Origin: Saccharomonospora amisosensis
GTDB taxonomy: Bacteria > Actinomycetota > Actinomycetes > Mycobacteriales > Pseudonocardiaceae
NCBI RefSeq assembly: GCF_011761185.1
Contig: NZ_JAAOYM010000001.1
Location: 4,030,001-4,094,000 of the forward strand
DNA length: 64,000 nt
Reading direction: 5' to 3'
Positions 26,464-35,577 of this stretch are shown piece after piece (within the stretch, counting starts at the first letter, position 1; each line of letters starts with the position of its first letter). The notes below the pieces were generated by a model that was not told the DNA's origin, ran no database searches, and was given only the letters and a program-made list of their open reading frames with translations. Position numbers and translations under genes: made by a program.

Positions 26464-28620
26464 TCACGACTTCTCCAGGTACTCGGCCCTGTCGATGTCG
26501 ATCGTCTCCGCGACCATTCGCGCGAGGCCGGTGTGGTCGGCCAGCGCCGGGTCGGCCGCCACGATTCGCCGCGCCACCGTGCGTGCGCTCGTGATCACGT
26601 CCTCGTCGCGCAACAGGGACAGCAACTTCAACGCCGATCGCTTGCCCGACTGGGCGGCACCGAGGATGTCGCCCTCCCTGCGCTGTTCCAGGTCGAGCTT
26701 GGACAGCTCGAAACCGTCCAGCGTCGACTCCACCGCCTCGAGTCGTGCCCGCGTCGATGTACCCGCGACGGCCTCGGTCACGAGCAGGCACAGCCCGGGC
26801 ACGTCACCCCTGCCGACACGGCCGCGCAACTGGTGCAGCTGGCTCACCCCGAACCGGTCGGCGTCCATGATGACCATCATGGTGGCGTTCGGCACGTTCA
26901 CGCCCACCTCGATCACCGTGGTCGCCACCAGGACGTCGAGCGATCCGGTAGCGAAAGACCGCATCACGGCATCCTTCTCGTCGCTTGGCAGCCTGCCGTG
27001 CAGCACACCGACGCTCAGCCCGTGCAGCGGCCCCTCCGCCAGCTGTGGGGCCAGCTCCAGCACGGCGATCGCGGGGCGCCTTTCGCCGGTGTCCGACGGC
27101 GGCTCGTCGCCGATCCGCGGGCACACGACGTAGGCCTGGTGGCCCTTGCCGACCTCCTCCCGAACCCGATCCCATGCCCGCTCCAACCAGGCGGGTTTCT
27201 CCGCCACGGGAACGACCGTGGTCGAGATCGGCGAGCGACCGGCAGGCAGTTCCCGCAGCGAGGAGGTCTCCAGATCGCCGTACACGGTCATCGCCACCGT
27301 CCTGGGAATGGGGGTGGCCGTCATCACCAGCACGTGTGGAGTCGTGGAGCCCGCACCCCTCGATCGCAGCGCGTCGCGCTGCTCGACCCCGAAGCGGTGT
27401 TGCTCGTCGATGACCACGAGTGCGAGATCGGCGAAACCGACGTGCTCCTGGATCAGCGCGTGGGTGCCGACCACGATCCCCGCCTGCCCGCTCGCAGCCT
27501 CCAGCAGTGCCTGCTTGCGTTGCCGCGCGGGCAGCGACCCGGTGAGCAACGTGACCCGCGTGGCGTTGTCGGCGCCGTCCAACTCCCCTGCCCGCCCCAG
27601 CTCGCCGAGCAGTTCGCGCAACGAGCGCGCGTGCTGTGCTGCGAGCACCTCCGTGGGCGCGAGCAGCGCGGCCTGCCTGCCCGCGTCCACCACCTGCAAC
27701 ATCGCGCGCAGCGCCACGATGGTCTTGCCGCTTCCGACCTCGCCCTGCAACAGCCGGTTCATCGGGTGCTCGCCGGAAAGGTCGTCGGCGATACTCTCGC
27801 CGATCTCCCGCTGGCCGCTGGTCAGTTCGAAGGGCAGTCGGGCGTCGAACGCCTCGGCGATGCCTCCCGCCTTGGGCGGGCACGCGGGCGCGGGCCGGAC
27901 ATCCGCGGAATGCCTGCGTTGCGCGAAGACGAGCTGGATCGACAGCGCCTCGTCCCACTTCAGCCGCGTGCGCGCGGCGTCAAGCGCGTCCCAGCTCGGC
28001 GGCCGGTGAATGTGGTGCAGTGCCTCGTTCAAGGAGACGAGCCCGCGCTCCTCGCGCAGCTCCTCTGGCAACGGGTCGGCTTCCACCTCCAGCGTGTCGA
28101 GCACCTGCCGGACCGCCCTGGCGATGGACCACGACGGCAACCCCTGCGCCGCCGGGTAGACCGGGATGATCTCGGCGAGGAAGCTGTCCACCTCCGCCGC
28201 GTCGTCGTCGGGGTTGATCAGCTCGTACTCCGGGTTTGCCAGTTGCAGCGTGTTGCGAAACGCCGTGACCTTCCCGGCGAACAACCCGGTCCGGCCGGGC
28301 CGCAACTCCCGTTCCCGCCACACCTGATTGCCGAAGAACGCACACGACAACCTGCGGTACCCGTCGGTGATGGTGACCTCGAGGATGGAGCCCTTCCTCG
28401 CTCGCATCGGCTTCTTGGTCACCCGCTCCACCCGCGCCAGCACGGTGGCGTGCTCGCCGACTTCCAGCCCCGCGATGTCGGTCAGCTCTCCCCTGCGCGC
28501 GTACCGGCGCGGGTAGTGCCGCATGAGGTCACCCACGGTGTGCAAACCCAAGGCGTTGTCCAGCGCTCGCGCGGTCTTCGTACCGACAACCGAGGTCAGG
28601 TTGTCCCGCAGCACGGTCAT
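26464..28620 (-). CDS. recG: ATP-dependent DNA helicase RecG
   Basis: A branch-migration helicase that remodels stalled replication forks and Holliday junctions. The protein of about 718 residues has an N-terminal wedge/OB domain (YPRRYARRGELTDIAGLEVGEHATVLARV), Walker A GEVGSGKTIVALRAML, DEQHRFGVEQR (DExH type), and a C-terminal helicase lobe with VIEVGVNVPNATMMVI and QLRGRVGRG. ATG 28620 is preferred over 28632 because it lies one base after the stop of the preceding gene (TGA-C-ATG) with GGAG upstream. The two genes are an operon. Confidence 0.97.
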   Translation of the reverse strand: MTVLRDNLTSVVGTKTARALDNALGLHTVGDLMRHYPRRYARRGELTDIAGLEVGEHATVLARVERVTKKPMRARKGSILEVTITDGYRRLSCAFFGNQVWRERELRPGRTGLFAGKVTAFRNTLQLANPEYELINPDDDAAEVDSFLAEIIPVYPAAQGLPSWSIARAVRQVLDTLEVEADPLPEELREERGLVSLNEALHHIHRPPSWDALDAARTRLKWDEALSIQLVFAQRRHSADVRPAPACPPKAGGIAEAFDARLPFELTSGQREIGESIADDLSGEHPMNRLLQGEVGSGKTIVALRAMLQVVDAGRQAALLAPTEVLAAQHARSLRELLGELGRAGELDGADNATRVTLLTGSLPARQRKQALLEAASGQAGIVVGTHALIQEHVGFADLALVVIDEQHRFGVEQRDALRSRGAGSTTPHVLVMTATPIPRTVAMTVYGDLETSSLRELPAGRSPISTTVVPVAEKPAWLERAWDRVREEVGKGHQAYVVCPRIGDEPPSDTGERRPAIAVLELAPQLAEGPLHGLSVGVLHGRLPSDEKDAVMRSFATGSLDVLVATTVIEVGVNVPNATMMVIMDADRFGVSQLHQLRGRVGRGDVPGLCLLVTEAVAGTSTRARLEAVESTLDGFELSKLDLEQRREGDILGAAQSGKRSALKLLSLLRDEDVITSARTVARRIVAADPALADHTGLARMVAETIDIDRAEYLEKS

Positions 28621-28621
28621 G

Positions 28622-30196
28622 TCACTCCACACCCATCAGCAGCAGCGCGTCCGTCTGCCCACCGGGATAGCACACCAGTTCGACTTCCGGGTGTATCGCG
28701 TGCAGCCGTTCGGCGATCACCTCGGCGATACCCTCCGGTGCCTGGGCGCCGGTCAGCACCGTCACCAGCTCACCGCCGACGGCCAGCATCCGCTCCAGCA
28801 CCGCCACCGCCGCCTCCGCGACCCGTGAGCCCGGTTCGATCAGCACGACCTCGCCGTCCACCAACCCCACCAGATCGCCCGCCTGCGCCCTGCCCACCCA
28901 GGTGATCGACTCCTGCTGTGCGACGGCGATGTCGCCGCGGTGAGTGGCCGCGGCCGCCTCGGCCATCGCCACCACGTCGGCGCCCGCGCGCCGTCGCGGG
29001 TCGTGCACCGCCAACGCGGCAAGCACCTGCACCGGCGAGGCACACGGCACCACGACGACGTCGAGATCGGCGAGCATGGGGTGGCCGGAGATCCGTTCGG
29101 CCGCCGAGGTGAGCGCGACGCCCCCGGGCAGCACGGTCACGTGCCTCGCGCCGGTCTCGGTGACGAGCCCGAGAAGTTCCTCGGCGCTGGGCTCCAGGCC
29201 GTCGCCGACAGCTAGCACGGGGACCCCTTCGGCGGCGACCAGTTCGGCGAGCGCGGCTCCGTGCACGACGGCGACCACGGCACGCTCGCCCCCCGTCACA
29301 CCGCTGTCGGCGGGTGCCGGACTCATCAGCGGCTCGACGCGGATGTCGTGTGGCGTGCCGTGTCGCAGTCCCGCCTCGATGGCGGCGCCGATATCGGCAC
29401 AGTGCACGTGCACAGCGTGCTCACCCGCGCCGTCGGCTGCCACCGTGACGCTGTCCCCGAGGCCCGACAGCGCCCTGCGCAACGTGGGGAGCTCCTCGTC
29501 GGCGATCCCGGACAGCAGGTACATGACCTCCCACGCGCGCGGCGGCGCCTGCTCGGGCGCGGCGACGGCGTTGAGAACGTGCTCCGGCTCCACCGTTTCT
29601 CCGGTGACGACACGGGCGAGCGCGTCGAGTACCGCAAGCAGCCCGCGCCCGCCCGCGTCGACAACTCCCGCCACGGCCAGGGCGGCGAGCTGCTTCGGAG
29701 TCTGTGCCAGCGCGTCGGCCGCCGCTTTGGCCGCGCTGGTGGCCACCTCGTCGAGGTCACCCTCACCCGCGCCCGCGGCGGCGGCATGCAGCACGCTGAG
29801 CATCGTGCCCGCCACCGGCCGAGCGACCGCGCCCGTCGCGACCCCGTCGGCTCTGCGCAGTGCCGCCGCCAACGCGGGCCCGTCCAGCTCACGCGCCTCA
29901 CCCGCCGACTCGGCGATGCCGCGCAGCACCTGCGAGATGATCGTTCCGGAGTTGCCCCGTGCGGCGCGCACCGCGGCTCTGGCGAGCACGTCGAGCGCCG
30001 CTCCGGCACCGTCGGGCTCGGCGTGCGCGGCCAGCGCCGAGTGCGCGGCCGTGAGAGTGTGCAGCAGGTTGCTCCCGGTGTCGGCGTCGGCGACCGGGTA
30101 GACGTTGATGCCGTCGATGTCCTCCCGCAGCGCTTGGAGGCTCGACACGCACGCACCGGCCCATGCCCGCACGGCCGCCGAATCCAAGGCCCGCAC
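28622..30196 (-). CDS. DAK/YloV-family kinase-like protein (FakA-like)
   Basis: A 524-residue protein with an N-terminal dihydroxyacetone-kinase nucleotide domain (INVYPVADADTGSNLLHT, where the Asp triad binds Mg-ATP; VRAARGNSGTIISQ) and a C-terminal DegV-like half. It resembles FakA, the ATP-binding subunit of fatty-acid kinase that works with a FakB partner. No FakB is in the window. GTG 30196 has GGAGG seven bases upstream and is much better than the longer open frame to 30388. It is directly upstream of recG, as in many Gram-positives. M. tuberculosis has the homologous region as two adjacent genes, Rv2974c and Rv2975c; here it is one intact frame. Confidence 0.88.
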   Translation of the reverse strand: MRALDSAAVRAWAGACVSSLQALREDIDGINVYPVADADTGSNLLHTLTAAHSALAAHAEPDGAGAALDVLARAAVRAARGNSGTIISQVLRGIAESAGEARELDGPALAAALRRADGVATGAVARPVAGTMLSVLHAAAAGAGEGDLDEVATSAAKAAADALAQTPKQLAALAVAGVVDAGGRGLLAVLDALARVVTGETVEPEHVLNAVAAPEQAPPRAWEVMYLLSGIADEELPTLRRALSGLGDSVTVAADGAGEHAVHVHCADIGAAIEAGLRHGTPHDIRVEPLMSPAPADSGVTGGERAVVAVVHGAALAELVAAEGVPVLAVGDGLEPSAEELLGLVTETGARHVTVLPGGVALTSAAERISGHPMLADLDVVVVPCASPVQVLAALAVHDPRRRAGADVVAMAEAAAATHRGDIAVAQQESITWVGRAQAGDLVGLVDGEVVLIEPGSRVAEAAVAVLERMLAVGGELVTVLTGAQAPEGIAEVIAERLHAIHPEVELVCYPGGQTDALLLMGVE

Positions 30197-30341
30197 CGCG
30201 TATCCTCCATGGCTGGATCGAGGGTTTCTCGCGAGGGTAGCGACCCGGCGGTAGAAGCCGGGAACGCACCGGTTACCCTGTTCGAGTTGCCCGGCTTCGC
30301 CGGGACGTTCGTGATACCTATTTCTTCGAGGAGTGTTCGAC

Positions 30342-30533
30342 GTGGCTGCCGTGTGCGACGTCTGTGGCAAGGGGCCGGGCTTCGGCAAGTCGGTCTCGCA
30401 CTCTCACCGGCGCACCAACCGCCGGTGGAACCCGAACATCCAGACCGTGCACGCGAAGGTCGGGCTTTCCCAGAAGAAGCGCCTGAACGTGTGCACCTCC
30501 TGCATCAAGGCGGGCAAGGTCGTTCGGGGCTGA
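30342..30533 (+). CDS. rpmB: 50S ribosomal protein L28
   Basis: A 63-residue ribosomal protein: [33 protein letters not shown], and [10 protein letters not shown]. Both CxxC pairs are present, so this is the zinc-binding (C+) form rather than the zinc-independent paralogue that Zur often controls. GTG 30342 follows GAGGAG at suitable spacing. It is divergent from the DAK-family gene and followed by a strong terminator. Confidence 0.96.
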   Translation: MAAVCDVCGKGPGFGKSVSHSHRRTNRRWNPNIQTVHAKVGLSQKKRLNVCTSCIKAGKVVRG

Positions 30534-30565
30534 CGCCACAGGTTTTCAAGAAGGTTCTTCCGAGA

Positions 30566-30604
30566 ATCGGCCCGGTGACCCGCGTGGTCGCCGGGCCGAT
30601 TTTG
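30566..30604 (+). terminator. Intrinsic terminator after rpmB
   Basis: A 15-bp stem (ATCGGCCCGGTGACC / GGTCGCCGGGCCGAT, one G-U pair) with a five-base loop, followed by TTTT. It lies between the convergent rpmB and ung genes and could act both ways. Confidence 0.88.
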
Positions 30605-30623
30605 TCGCGCGGCGGGATCGAAT

Positions 30624-31301
30624 TCAGGGCAGCTTCCAGTCGATCGGCTCGGCATTCTGGCTTCGCAGCAACTCGTTGGTCCTGCTGAACGGGCGTGAGC
30701 CGAAGAAGCCGTTGTGCGCCGACAACGGGCTGGGGTGCACCGACTCCACGCACGGCACCGAACCCAGCAACGGCTTGAGCTTGCGCGCGTTGCTACCCCA
30801 CAGGATCGCCACCAACGGCTTGTCCCTTGCGGCCAGCGCCGTGATGGCCTGCTCGGTGATCTCCTCCCACCCCTTGCCCTGGTGGGAGTTGGGCTTACCC
30901 GGCCGGACGGTGAGCGCCCGGTTGAGCAGCAGCACGCCCTGCTCGGTCCACGGGGTGAGGTCTCCGGTGGACGGCTGCGGGTGCCCGAGATCGTCGCAGT
31001 ACTCCTTGAAGATGTTGACGAGGCTCTTCGGCAGCGGGCGAACGTCGGGCGCCACCGCGAAACACAGTCCGATCGGGTGACCGGGAGTCGGATAGGGGTC
31101 CTGCCCGACGATCAGCGCACGCACCTCGTCGAATGGCTGTTTGAACGCGCGCAGGATGTTCTCTCCCGAGGGGAGATATGTACGGCCCTCGGCGACCTCG
31201 GCGCGGAGGAACTCCCCCATCGCCGCGATCCGGTCAGCGACGGGCTCGAGGGCGGTTGCCCATCCGGGATCGACGATTTCGTGCAGCGGTCGCGCGGTCA
31301 C
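30624..31301 (-). CDS. ung: Uracil-DNA glycosylase
   Basis: Family 1 UDG, which removes uracil from DNA. The 225-residue protein has the water-activating motif [43 protein letters not shown], and the DNA-intercalating loop [24 protein letters not shown] 31301 ([18 protein letters not shown]) gives the standard N-terminus. An ATG/GTG further upstream (31334) adds 11 non-conserved residues. No clear ribosome site distinguishes them. Its order next to thiL, recG and rpmB follows the mycobacterial pattern. Confidence 0.96.
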   Translation of the reverse strand: MTARPLHEIVDPGWATALEPVADRIAAMGEFLRAEVAEGRTYLPSGENILRAFKQPFDEVRALIVGQDPYPTPGHPIGLCFAVAPDVRPLPKSLVNIFKEYCDDLGHPQPSTGDLTPWTEQGVLLLNRALTVRPGKPNSHQGKGWEEITEQAITALAARDKPLVAILWGSNARKLKPLLGSVPCVESVHPSPLSAHNGFFGSRPFSRTNELLRSQNAEPIDWKLP

Positions 31302-31346
31302 GGCACGCGAGCTTAGCTCACCCGAGGGAACCAACCGAACGCCCTC

Positions 31347-31469
31347 CGCGAGTCCCCCGCTCCTGCCCGCGAGTCCCCCGCTCCTGCCCGCGAGTCCCCC
31401 GCTCCTGCCCGCGAGTCCCCCGCTCCTGCCCGCGAGTCCCCCGCTCCTGCCCGCGAGTTCCCCGTTCCC
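31347..31469 (-). repeat. 21-bp tandem repeat array 3
   Basis: The longest array: five full units with spacer GCAGGAGC (read on the minus strand) plus a terminal half unit, capped by GGAACGGGGAACTCGCG at the right. It lies between the ung start and the stop of the carbonic-anhydrase-like gene. Here the cap, not the unit end, is nearer the upstream gene's stop (15 bases away). Confidence 0.92.
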
Positions 31470-31483
31470 GTCGGCGACGGCGT

Positions 31484-32005
31484 TCAGTCCAGCCTGCGCA
31501 ACTCGGCGCGGAACCGCTTGGCCCTGGCGACATAGCTATCCACCACGGCGGCGATCTGCTCCGGGCCGAACGCCGTGTTGGGTCTGGTCTTGGCGGGCAC
31601 GCCGAGCGCGATGTGGCCGGACGGCACCCGTGAGTCATACGACAGCACCGCGCCCGCGCCGACCATTCCGCCGTCCTCGACGACGGTCCCGTTGAGCACC
31701 ACCGAACCCGATGCGATGAGGCAACCGGTACCGATGGTTGCGCCCTCGACGTGCACCGAATGCCCGATCGCGGAGTTCTCCCCGAGAATCGTGGGGTGGC
31801 GTTGTGTGCAGTGCAGCACGCAGCCGTCCTGCACGTTGGAGCGCGAACCCAACTCGATGTAGCCGTTGTCCCCTCGCAGTACGGTGCCCGGCCACACCGA
31901 CGCCCCCGCGGCGATGCGCACGTCACCGATCACTGTCGCGTCCGGATGAACGTAGGCATCGGGGTGGATGCTCGGCTCCAACTCCGCGAGCGCGTAGATC
32001 GCCAT
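31484..32005 (-). CDS. Gamma-class carbonic anhydrase family protein
   Basis: A 173-residue left-handed beta-helix protein made of hexapeptide repeats ([36 protein letters not shown]). The three metal-binding His positions of the gamma class are recognisable in [12 protein letters not shown] and [20 protein letters not shown]-like [13 protein letters not shown] near the end is typical of the family. Members (YrdA/PaaY/Cam type) are zinc or iron enzymes of uncertain activity. It starts six bases after the GNAT gene stop, so the two form an operon. Array 3 lies downstream. Confidence 0.9.
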   Translation of the reverse strand: MAIYALAELEPSIHPDAYVHPDATVIGDVRIAAGASVWPGTVLRGDNGYIELGSRSNVQDGCVLHCTQRHPTILGENSAIGHSVHVEGATIGTGCLIASGSVVLNGTVVEDGGMVGAGAVLSYDSRVPSGHIALGVPAKTRPNTAFGPEQIAAVVDSYVARAKRFRAELRRLD

Positions 32006-32011
32006 GCCGCT

Positions 32012-32491
32012 CTACAGTCCCTTCGCGAGGCAGACACTCAACGGGTCGTCACGGTAGTGCCCGAACTTGGCGATGTCGGTGTAGCCGCTGGAGCGGTAGA
32101 GAGCGATCGCCTCCGGCTGCCGGGTGCCCGTCTCCAGCACCACCCGCTTCCTGCCCGCGTCCACCGCGGTGCGCTCCAACTCCGCGAGCAGCACCCGCGA
32201 AAGTCCCCTCCCCCTGGCCGATGGCACCACGTACATGCGCTTCAGCTCCGCATCACCGGGCAGGAACTGGGGCGAGGGTCCCTCATGCGCGCGCCAGCCG
32301 CCGCACGCCACCGGCGCGCCCTCGAGGTAGCCGATGATGAAAAGCCCGTTCGGTGGCGCGAACTCCGACACGTCGACGGGCGTCACATCCGGATCGCCGT
32401 AGCGGGTCACGTACTCCTGCTGCACCTCGTTGATGAGCTTCACCGCGTCGGGGTGGTCGAACGGCACGGTACGGATGTCCAACCCGGTCAT
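32012..32491 (-). CDS. GNAT-family N-acetyltransferase
   Basis: A 159-residue acetyltransferase with the acetyl-CoA pyrophosphate loop in RMYVVPSARGRGLSRVLLAELER (motif A, R/QxxGxG/A) and motif B in ETGTRQPEAIALYRSSGYTDIAKFGHY. Substrate unknown; small molecules or protein N-termini are both possible. It is coupled to the downstream carbonic-anhydrase-like gene by a six-base gap and follows thiL by about 60 bases. Confidence 0.9.
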   Translation of the reverse strand: MTGLDIRTVPFDHPDAVKLINEVQQEYVTRYGDPDVTPVDVSEFAPPNGLFIIGYLEGAPVACGGWRAHEGPSPQFLPGDAELKRMYVVPSARGRGLSRVLLAELERTAVDAGRKRVVLETGTRQPEAIALYRSSGYTDIAKFGHYRDDPLSVCLAKGL

Positions 32492-32552
32492 CGGCTCCTC
32501 CCACGGCGTCGGCGCGGTGGGGCCACCGCGCCTTTCGAGTCATCCAACCGGA

Positions 32553-33521
32553 TCAACGCCAGTGTTCCCAACCTGTTTCCCGTTCGTAGGGCGCGCCGTC
32601 CACCGTCACACCGCTTTCCGGCATCAGCGTGGCACCGATTCTCGTCCAACCCTGCGGCAGGTCCACGGTGGAGGGGAATGTCGCGGCCAGCGCGTGATCC
32701 TCGCCACCGGTGAGCACCCAGTGCAGCGGGTCTGCCCCGAGCGCGGTGCCCACATCCACGAGTTTCGGGGCGACGGTGAGCAGTTCGGTGCGCACGTCGA
32801 ACCCCACGCCGGACGCCCGCGCGAGATGCCCGAGGTCGGCGAGCAGCCCGTCGGAGACGTCGATCATCGAGGTGGCGCCCGCGATCGCGGCCTGCGGACC
32901 CGCCGCGTAGGGCGGTTCCGGGTAGCGCTGGGCGTTGACCACCCCCACCGGCGACCGGAAACCACGTCCGAGCACCGCGAGTCCCGCGGCCGCCCAGCCG
33001 AGCCTGCCGCAGAGGGCGAGGACGTCACCGGGCCTGGCGCCGGATCTGGTGACCGGTGGCCGCCCGCCAAGGTCGCCCAGCGCCGTGATGCTGATCACGA
33101 TCTCCTTACCGCTCACCATGTCTCCGCCGACCACGCCGACGCGCGCCCGCTCCGCTTCCGCCGCGATGCCGTCGAACAACTCGGTCACCACCGACAGCGG
33201 CGTCTCGGGCGGGCACGCCAGGCCCACAACCACCGAGGTCGCCACCGCGCCCATCGCGCAGATGTCGGCCAGGTTGACCGCCACCGCCTTGCGACCGACG
33301 TTGCCGGGGCTGGACCAGTCCAGCCGGAAATGCACACCCTGCACAAGGGTGTCGGTGGTGACGACGACCCTGCCGTCGGGCGCCGCCACGACCGCCGCGT
33401 CGTCACCAGGACCGAGCAGCGTGGTCGACGGCTGTGCCCTCCCGGCCGTGACCTCACGGATCAACCCGAACTCGCCGATCGCCGAGACGGTCTGCCCGCC
33501 CGGCGTTGGGCTGCCGTCCAC
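32553..33521 (-). CDS. thiL: Thiamine-monophosphate kinase
   Basis: ThiL phosphorylates thiamine phosphate to the active cofactor thiamine diphosphate. The 322-residue protein has the N-terminal GEFGLIREV and metal-binding GPGDDAAVV, VVTTDTLVQGVHFRLDWSSPGNVGRKAVAVNLADICAMGA, and SMIDVSDGLLADLGHL and TGGEDHALAATF at the C-terminal half, all AIR-synthase-like. GTG 33521 is chosen since GGAGG lies five bases upstream; a TTG at 33551 would add ten residues. It is divergent from the RAM-domain gene. Confidence 0.95.
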   Translation of the reverse strand: MDGSPTPGGQTVSAIGEFGLIREVTAGRAQPSTTLLGPGDDAAVVAAPDGRVVVTTDTLVQGVHFRLDWSSPGNVGRKAVAVNLADICAMGAVATSVVVGLACPPETPLSVVTELFDGIAAEAERARVGVVGGDMVSGKEIVISITALGDLGGRPPVTRSGARPGDVLALCGRLGWAAAGLAVLGRGFRSPVGVVNAQRYPEPPYAAGPQAAIAGATSMIDVSDGLLADLGHLARASGVGFDVRTELLTVAPKLVDVGTALGADPLHWVLTGGEDHALAATFPSTVDLPQGWTRIGATLMPESGVTVDGAPYERETGWEHWR

Positions 33522-33641
33522 TCCCACCTCCGTTGTTACACAGGGCGCCAACTACTCGGATATCCGATCGTTGCTGCACTGAGGTACGTTGCTGCCAACG
33601 TTCCTATCCTGAGCACACCGTCGCAGACGAAGGGGCGCGCC

Positions 33642-33875
33642 GTGGTTCACGCATACATCCTCATTCAGACCGAGGTCGGGAAGGCGGCATCCGTCGCCGC
33701 CGAGATCGCGAACATCCCCGGCGTCACCAGTTCGGAGGACGTGACAGGGCCATACGACGTGATCGTGCGTGCCGCGGCGGACAACGTGGACGAGTTGGGG
33801 CAACTCGTCGTGGCGAGGGTGCAGAACGTCGAAGGCATCACGCGCACGCTGACCTGCCCCGTGGTCCACCTGTGA
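33642..33875 (+). CDS. Stand-alone Lrp/AsnC ligand-binding (RAM) domain protein
   Basis: A 77-residue protein equal to only the effector half of an Lrp/AsnC regulator: AYILIQTEVGKAASVAAEIANIPGVTSSEDVTGPYDVIVRAAADNVDELGQLVVARVQNVEGITRTLTCPVVHL. There is no helix-turn-helix. Such stand-alone RAM proteins assemble as rings and bind amino acids, possibly modulating full-length Lrp proteins. GTG 33642 has AAGGGG upstream. It is divergent from thiL and 32 bases before the DUF3515 gene. Confidence 0.88.
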   Translation: MVHAYILIQTEVGKAASVAAEIANIPGVTSSEDVTGPYDVIVRAAADNVDELGQLVVARVQNVEGITRTLTCPVVHL

Positions 33876-33907
33876 GTGTTACCGCGGCGGTGTGATGTGG
33901 TGGAGGC

Positions 33908-34450
33908 GTGACCGAGACCGGCGCACCTCCGAGGGCGTTTCTCATCGCCGCCGTGGTCCTGGCCACCGCACTCGCGGTGACGGTCGCGGTGTTCGGGCTC
34001 ACCAGCAACGGCGACGAGGAAGGGCAAGGCGGTGACGTTGGCCCGCTTGCTCTGGTACCCGTGCCCGCACCGCAGGCCGAAAGCCCGCAGTGCGCCGAAC
34101 TCGTGCGCGCGGCACCTCGCACACTCAAGTCGGCGGGCCGGATGCTGCCGCGACGCGAACTCGCCGAACCCGCCCCTCCCGCGACACTGGCGTGGGGCCA
34201 GCCGAACCCGATCGTGCTACGTTGCGGGCTCGACCGACCAGGAGAGCTGATCCGGACCTCGCCACTGCGCGTCATCAACGGTGTGCAGTGGTTGGAGGTC
34301 CCCGGCGACGGCTCGGCCACCTGGTACGTCGTCGACCGCGAGGTTTACGCTGCGCTCACCGTGCCAGCCGACGCGGGAACGGGCCCACTGCAGGACATCT
34401 CCGACACGATCTCGGCCACGCTGCCCGCCGTGCCGCTGCGGTTCGGCTGA
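33908..34450 (+). CDS. DUF3515 membrane/exported protein
   Basis: A 180-residue protein with an N-terminal hydrophobic helix (FLIAAVVLATALAVTVAVFGL, about 10-30) acting as anchor or signal, then an exported domain. Recognisable DUF3515 features are the CAELVRAAPRTL segment, LAWGQPNPIVLRCGL with the second Cys, and WYVVDREVYAALTVPADAGTGPLQDISDTISATLP. Two Cys could form a disulfide. M. tuberculosis Rv2980 sits in the same place by ddlA. GGAGG precedes the GTG. Function unknown. Confidence 0.85.
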   Translation: MTETGAPPRAFLIAAVVLATALAVTVAVFGLTSNGDEEGQGGDVGPLALVPVPAPQAESPQCAELVRAAPRTLKSAGRMLPRRELAEPAPPATLAWGQPNPIVLRCGLDRPGELIRTSPLRVINGVQWLEVPGDGSATWYVVDREVYAALTVPADAGTGPLQDISDTISATLPAVPLRFG

Positions 34451-34468
34451 GCGGCGACGACACCGGGT

Positions 34469-35566
34469 TCAGCGCAGGCCCGTTCCGCGCGCGAGCGCGG
34501 TCTCCACCAGCGTGGACAGCAGTGTCGGGTAGTCCATCCCTGTGACCGCCCACATCTTCGGGTAGGCGGACGTGGTGGTGAAGCCTGGCATCGTGTTGAC
34601 CTCGTTGATGGTCAGCTCACCGTCGCTGCCGACGAAGAAGTCGACCCGCGCCAGCCCCTGACAGTCCAGCGCCTGGAACGCCCGCACGGCAAGGGCACGC
34701 AACCGCTCCGTAACGGAGTCGTCCAGCTTCGCGGGAATGTCCAGCTCGGCATCCTCGCCGAGGTACTTGGTCTCGAAGTCGTACCAGGCGTCCTCACCCT
34801 CGGCGAGCACGCGGATCTCGGCGGGCAGCGACGCCTCCACCCTGCCGTCGGGGAACTCCAGCACCCCGCACTCAACCTCACGCCCCACAACCGCCGCCTC
34901 GACGAGCACCTTCGGGTCGGTCTTCCTGGCAAGCGCCACCGCCTCGTCGAAGCGGCTGTAGTCGGTGACCTTGCTGATACCGATGGAGGAGCCCGCTCGT
35001 GCGGGCTTCACGAACACCGGAAGGCCCAGCCGCTCGCGGGTCTCCTCGTCCAGCGTGGATTGTCCACGCCGGATGGTCGCGTACCTGCCGACCGGCAGGC
35101 CCTCCGCGGCCAGCAACTTCTTGGCGTACTCCTTGTCCATGGCCGCGGCGCTGGCCAGTACGCCCGCCCCCACGTACGGGATCTCGGCCAGCTCGAGCAG
35201 GCCCTGGATGGTGCCGTCCTCGCCGAACGCACCGTGCAGCACGGGGAAGACGACGTCGACACCGCCGAGCACCTCGGCCTCCTGCCCTGGCTCGAGGCTC
35301 ACCAACCCCTTGTTGGTCGGGTCGCCCGCCAGCACGAGGGACTTGCCCCCCTCCACCGAAGGCAGCTCCTTGCCCTGGATCCGCAGCGCCGCCGGGTCGC
35401 TGGTACCGAGCACCCAACCGCCTGCGCGGGTAATGCCGACCGGCACCACCTCGAAACGTTCGGGGTCCAGGTTGGCCAGCACGCTGCCCGCCGACACACA
35501 GGAAATGGTGTGCTCGGTGCTGCGGCCCCCGAAGACGACGGCCACTCGCGTCTTGCGGCTACTCAT
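34469..35566 (-). CDS. ddl: D-alanine--D-alanine ligase
   Basis: Ddl joins two D-Ala for peptidoglycan precursors. The 365-residue protein has [26 protein letters not shown] at the start, the large omega-loop region ([27 protein letters not shown]), the ATP-grasp [18 protein letters not shown], and the C-terminal [27 protein letters not shown] with metal-binding Asp, Glu and Asn. It converges on the DUF3515 gene with 18 bases between stops, and its neighbour gpsA is nearby as in mycobacteria. Confidence 0.97.
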   Translation of the reverse strand: MSSRKTRVAVVFGGRSTEHTISCVSAGSVLANLDPERFEVVPVGITRAGGWVLGTSDPAALRIQGKELPSVEGGKSLVLAGDPTNKGLVSLEPGQEAEVLGGVDVVFPVLHGAFGEDGTIQGLLELAEIPYVGAGVLASAAAMDKEYAKKLLAAEGLPVGRYATIRRGQSTLDEETRERLGLPVFVKPARAGSSIGISKVTDYSRFDEAVALARKTDPKVLVEAAVVGREVECGVLEFPDGRVEASLPAEIRVLAEGEDAWYDFETKYLGEDAELDIPAKLDDSVTERLRALAVRAFQALDCQGLARVDFFVGSDGELTINEVNTMPGFTTTSAYPKMWAVTGMDYPTLLSTLVETALARGTGLR

Positions 35567-35577
35567 GGCCGGTCACC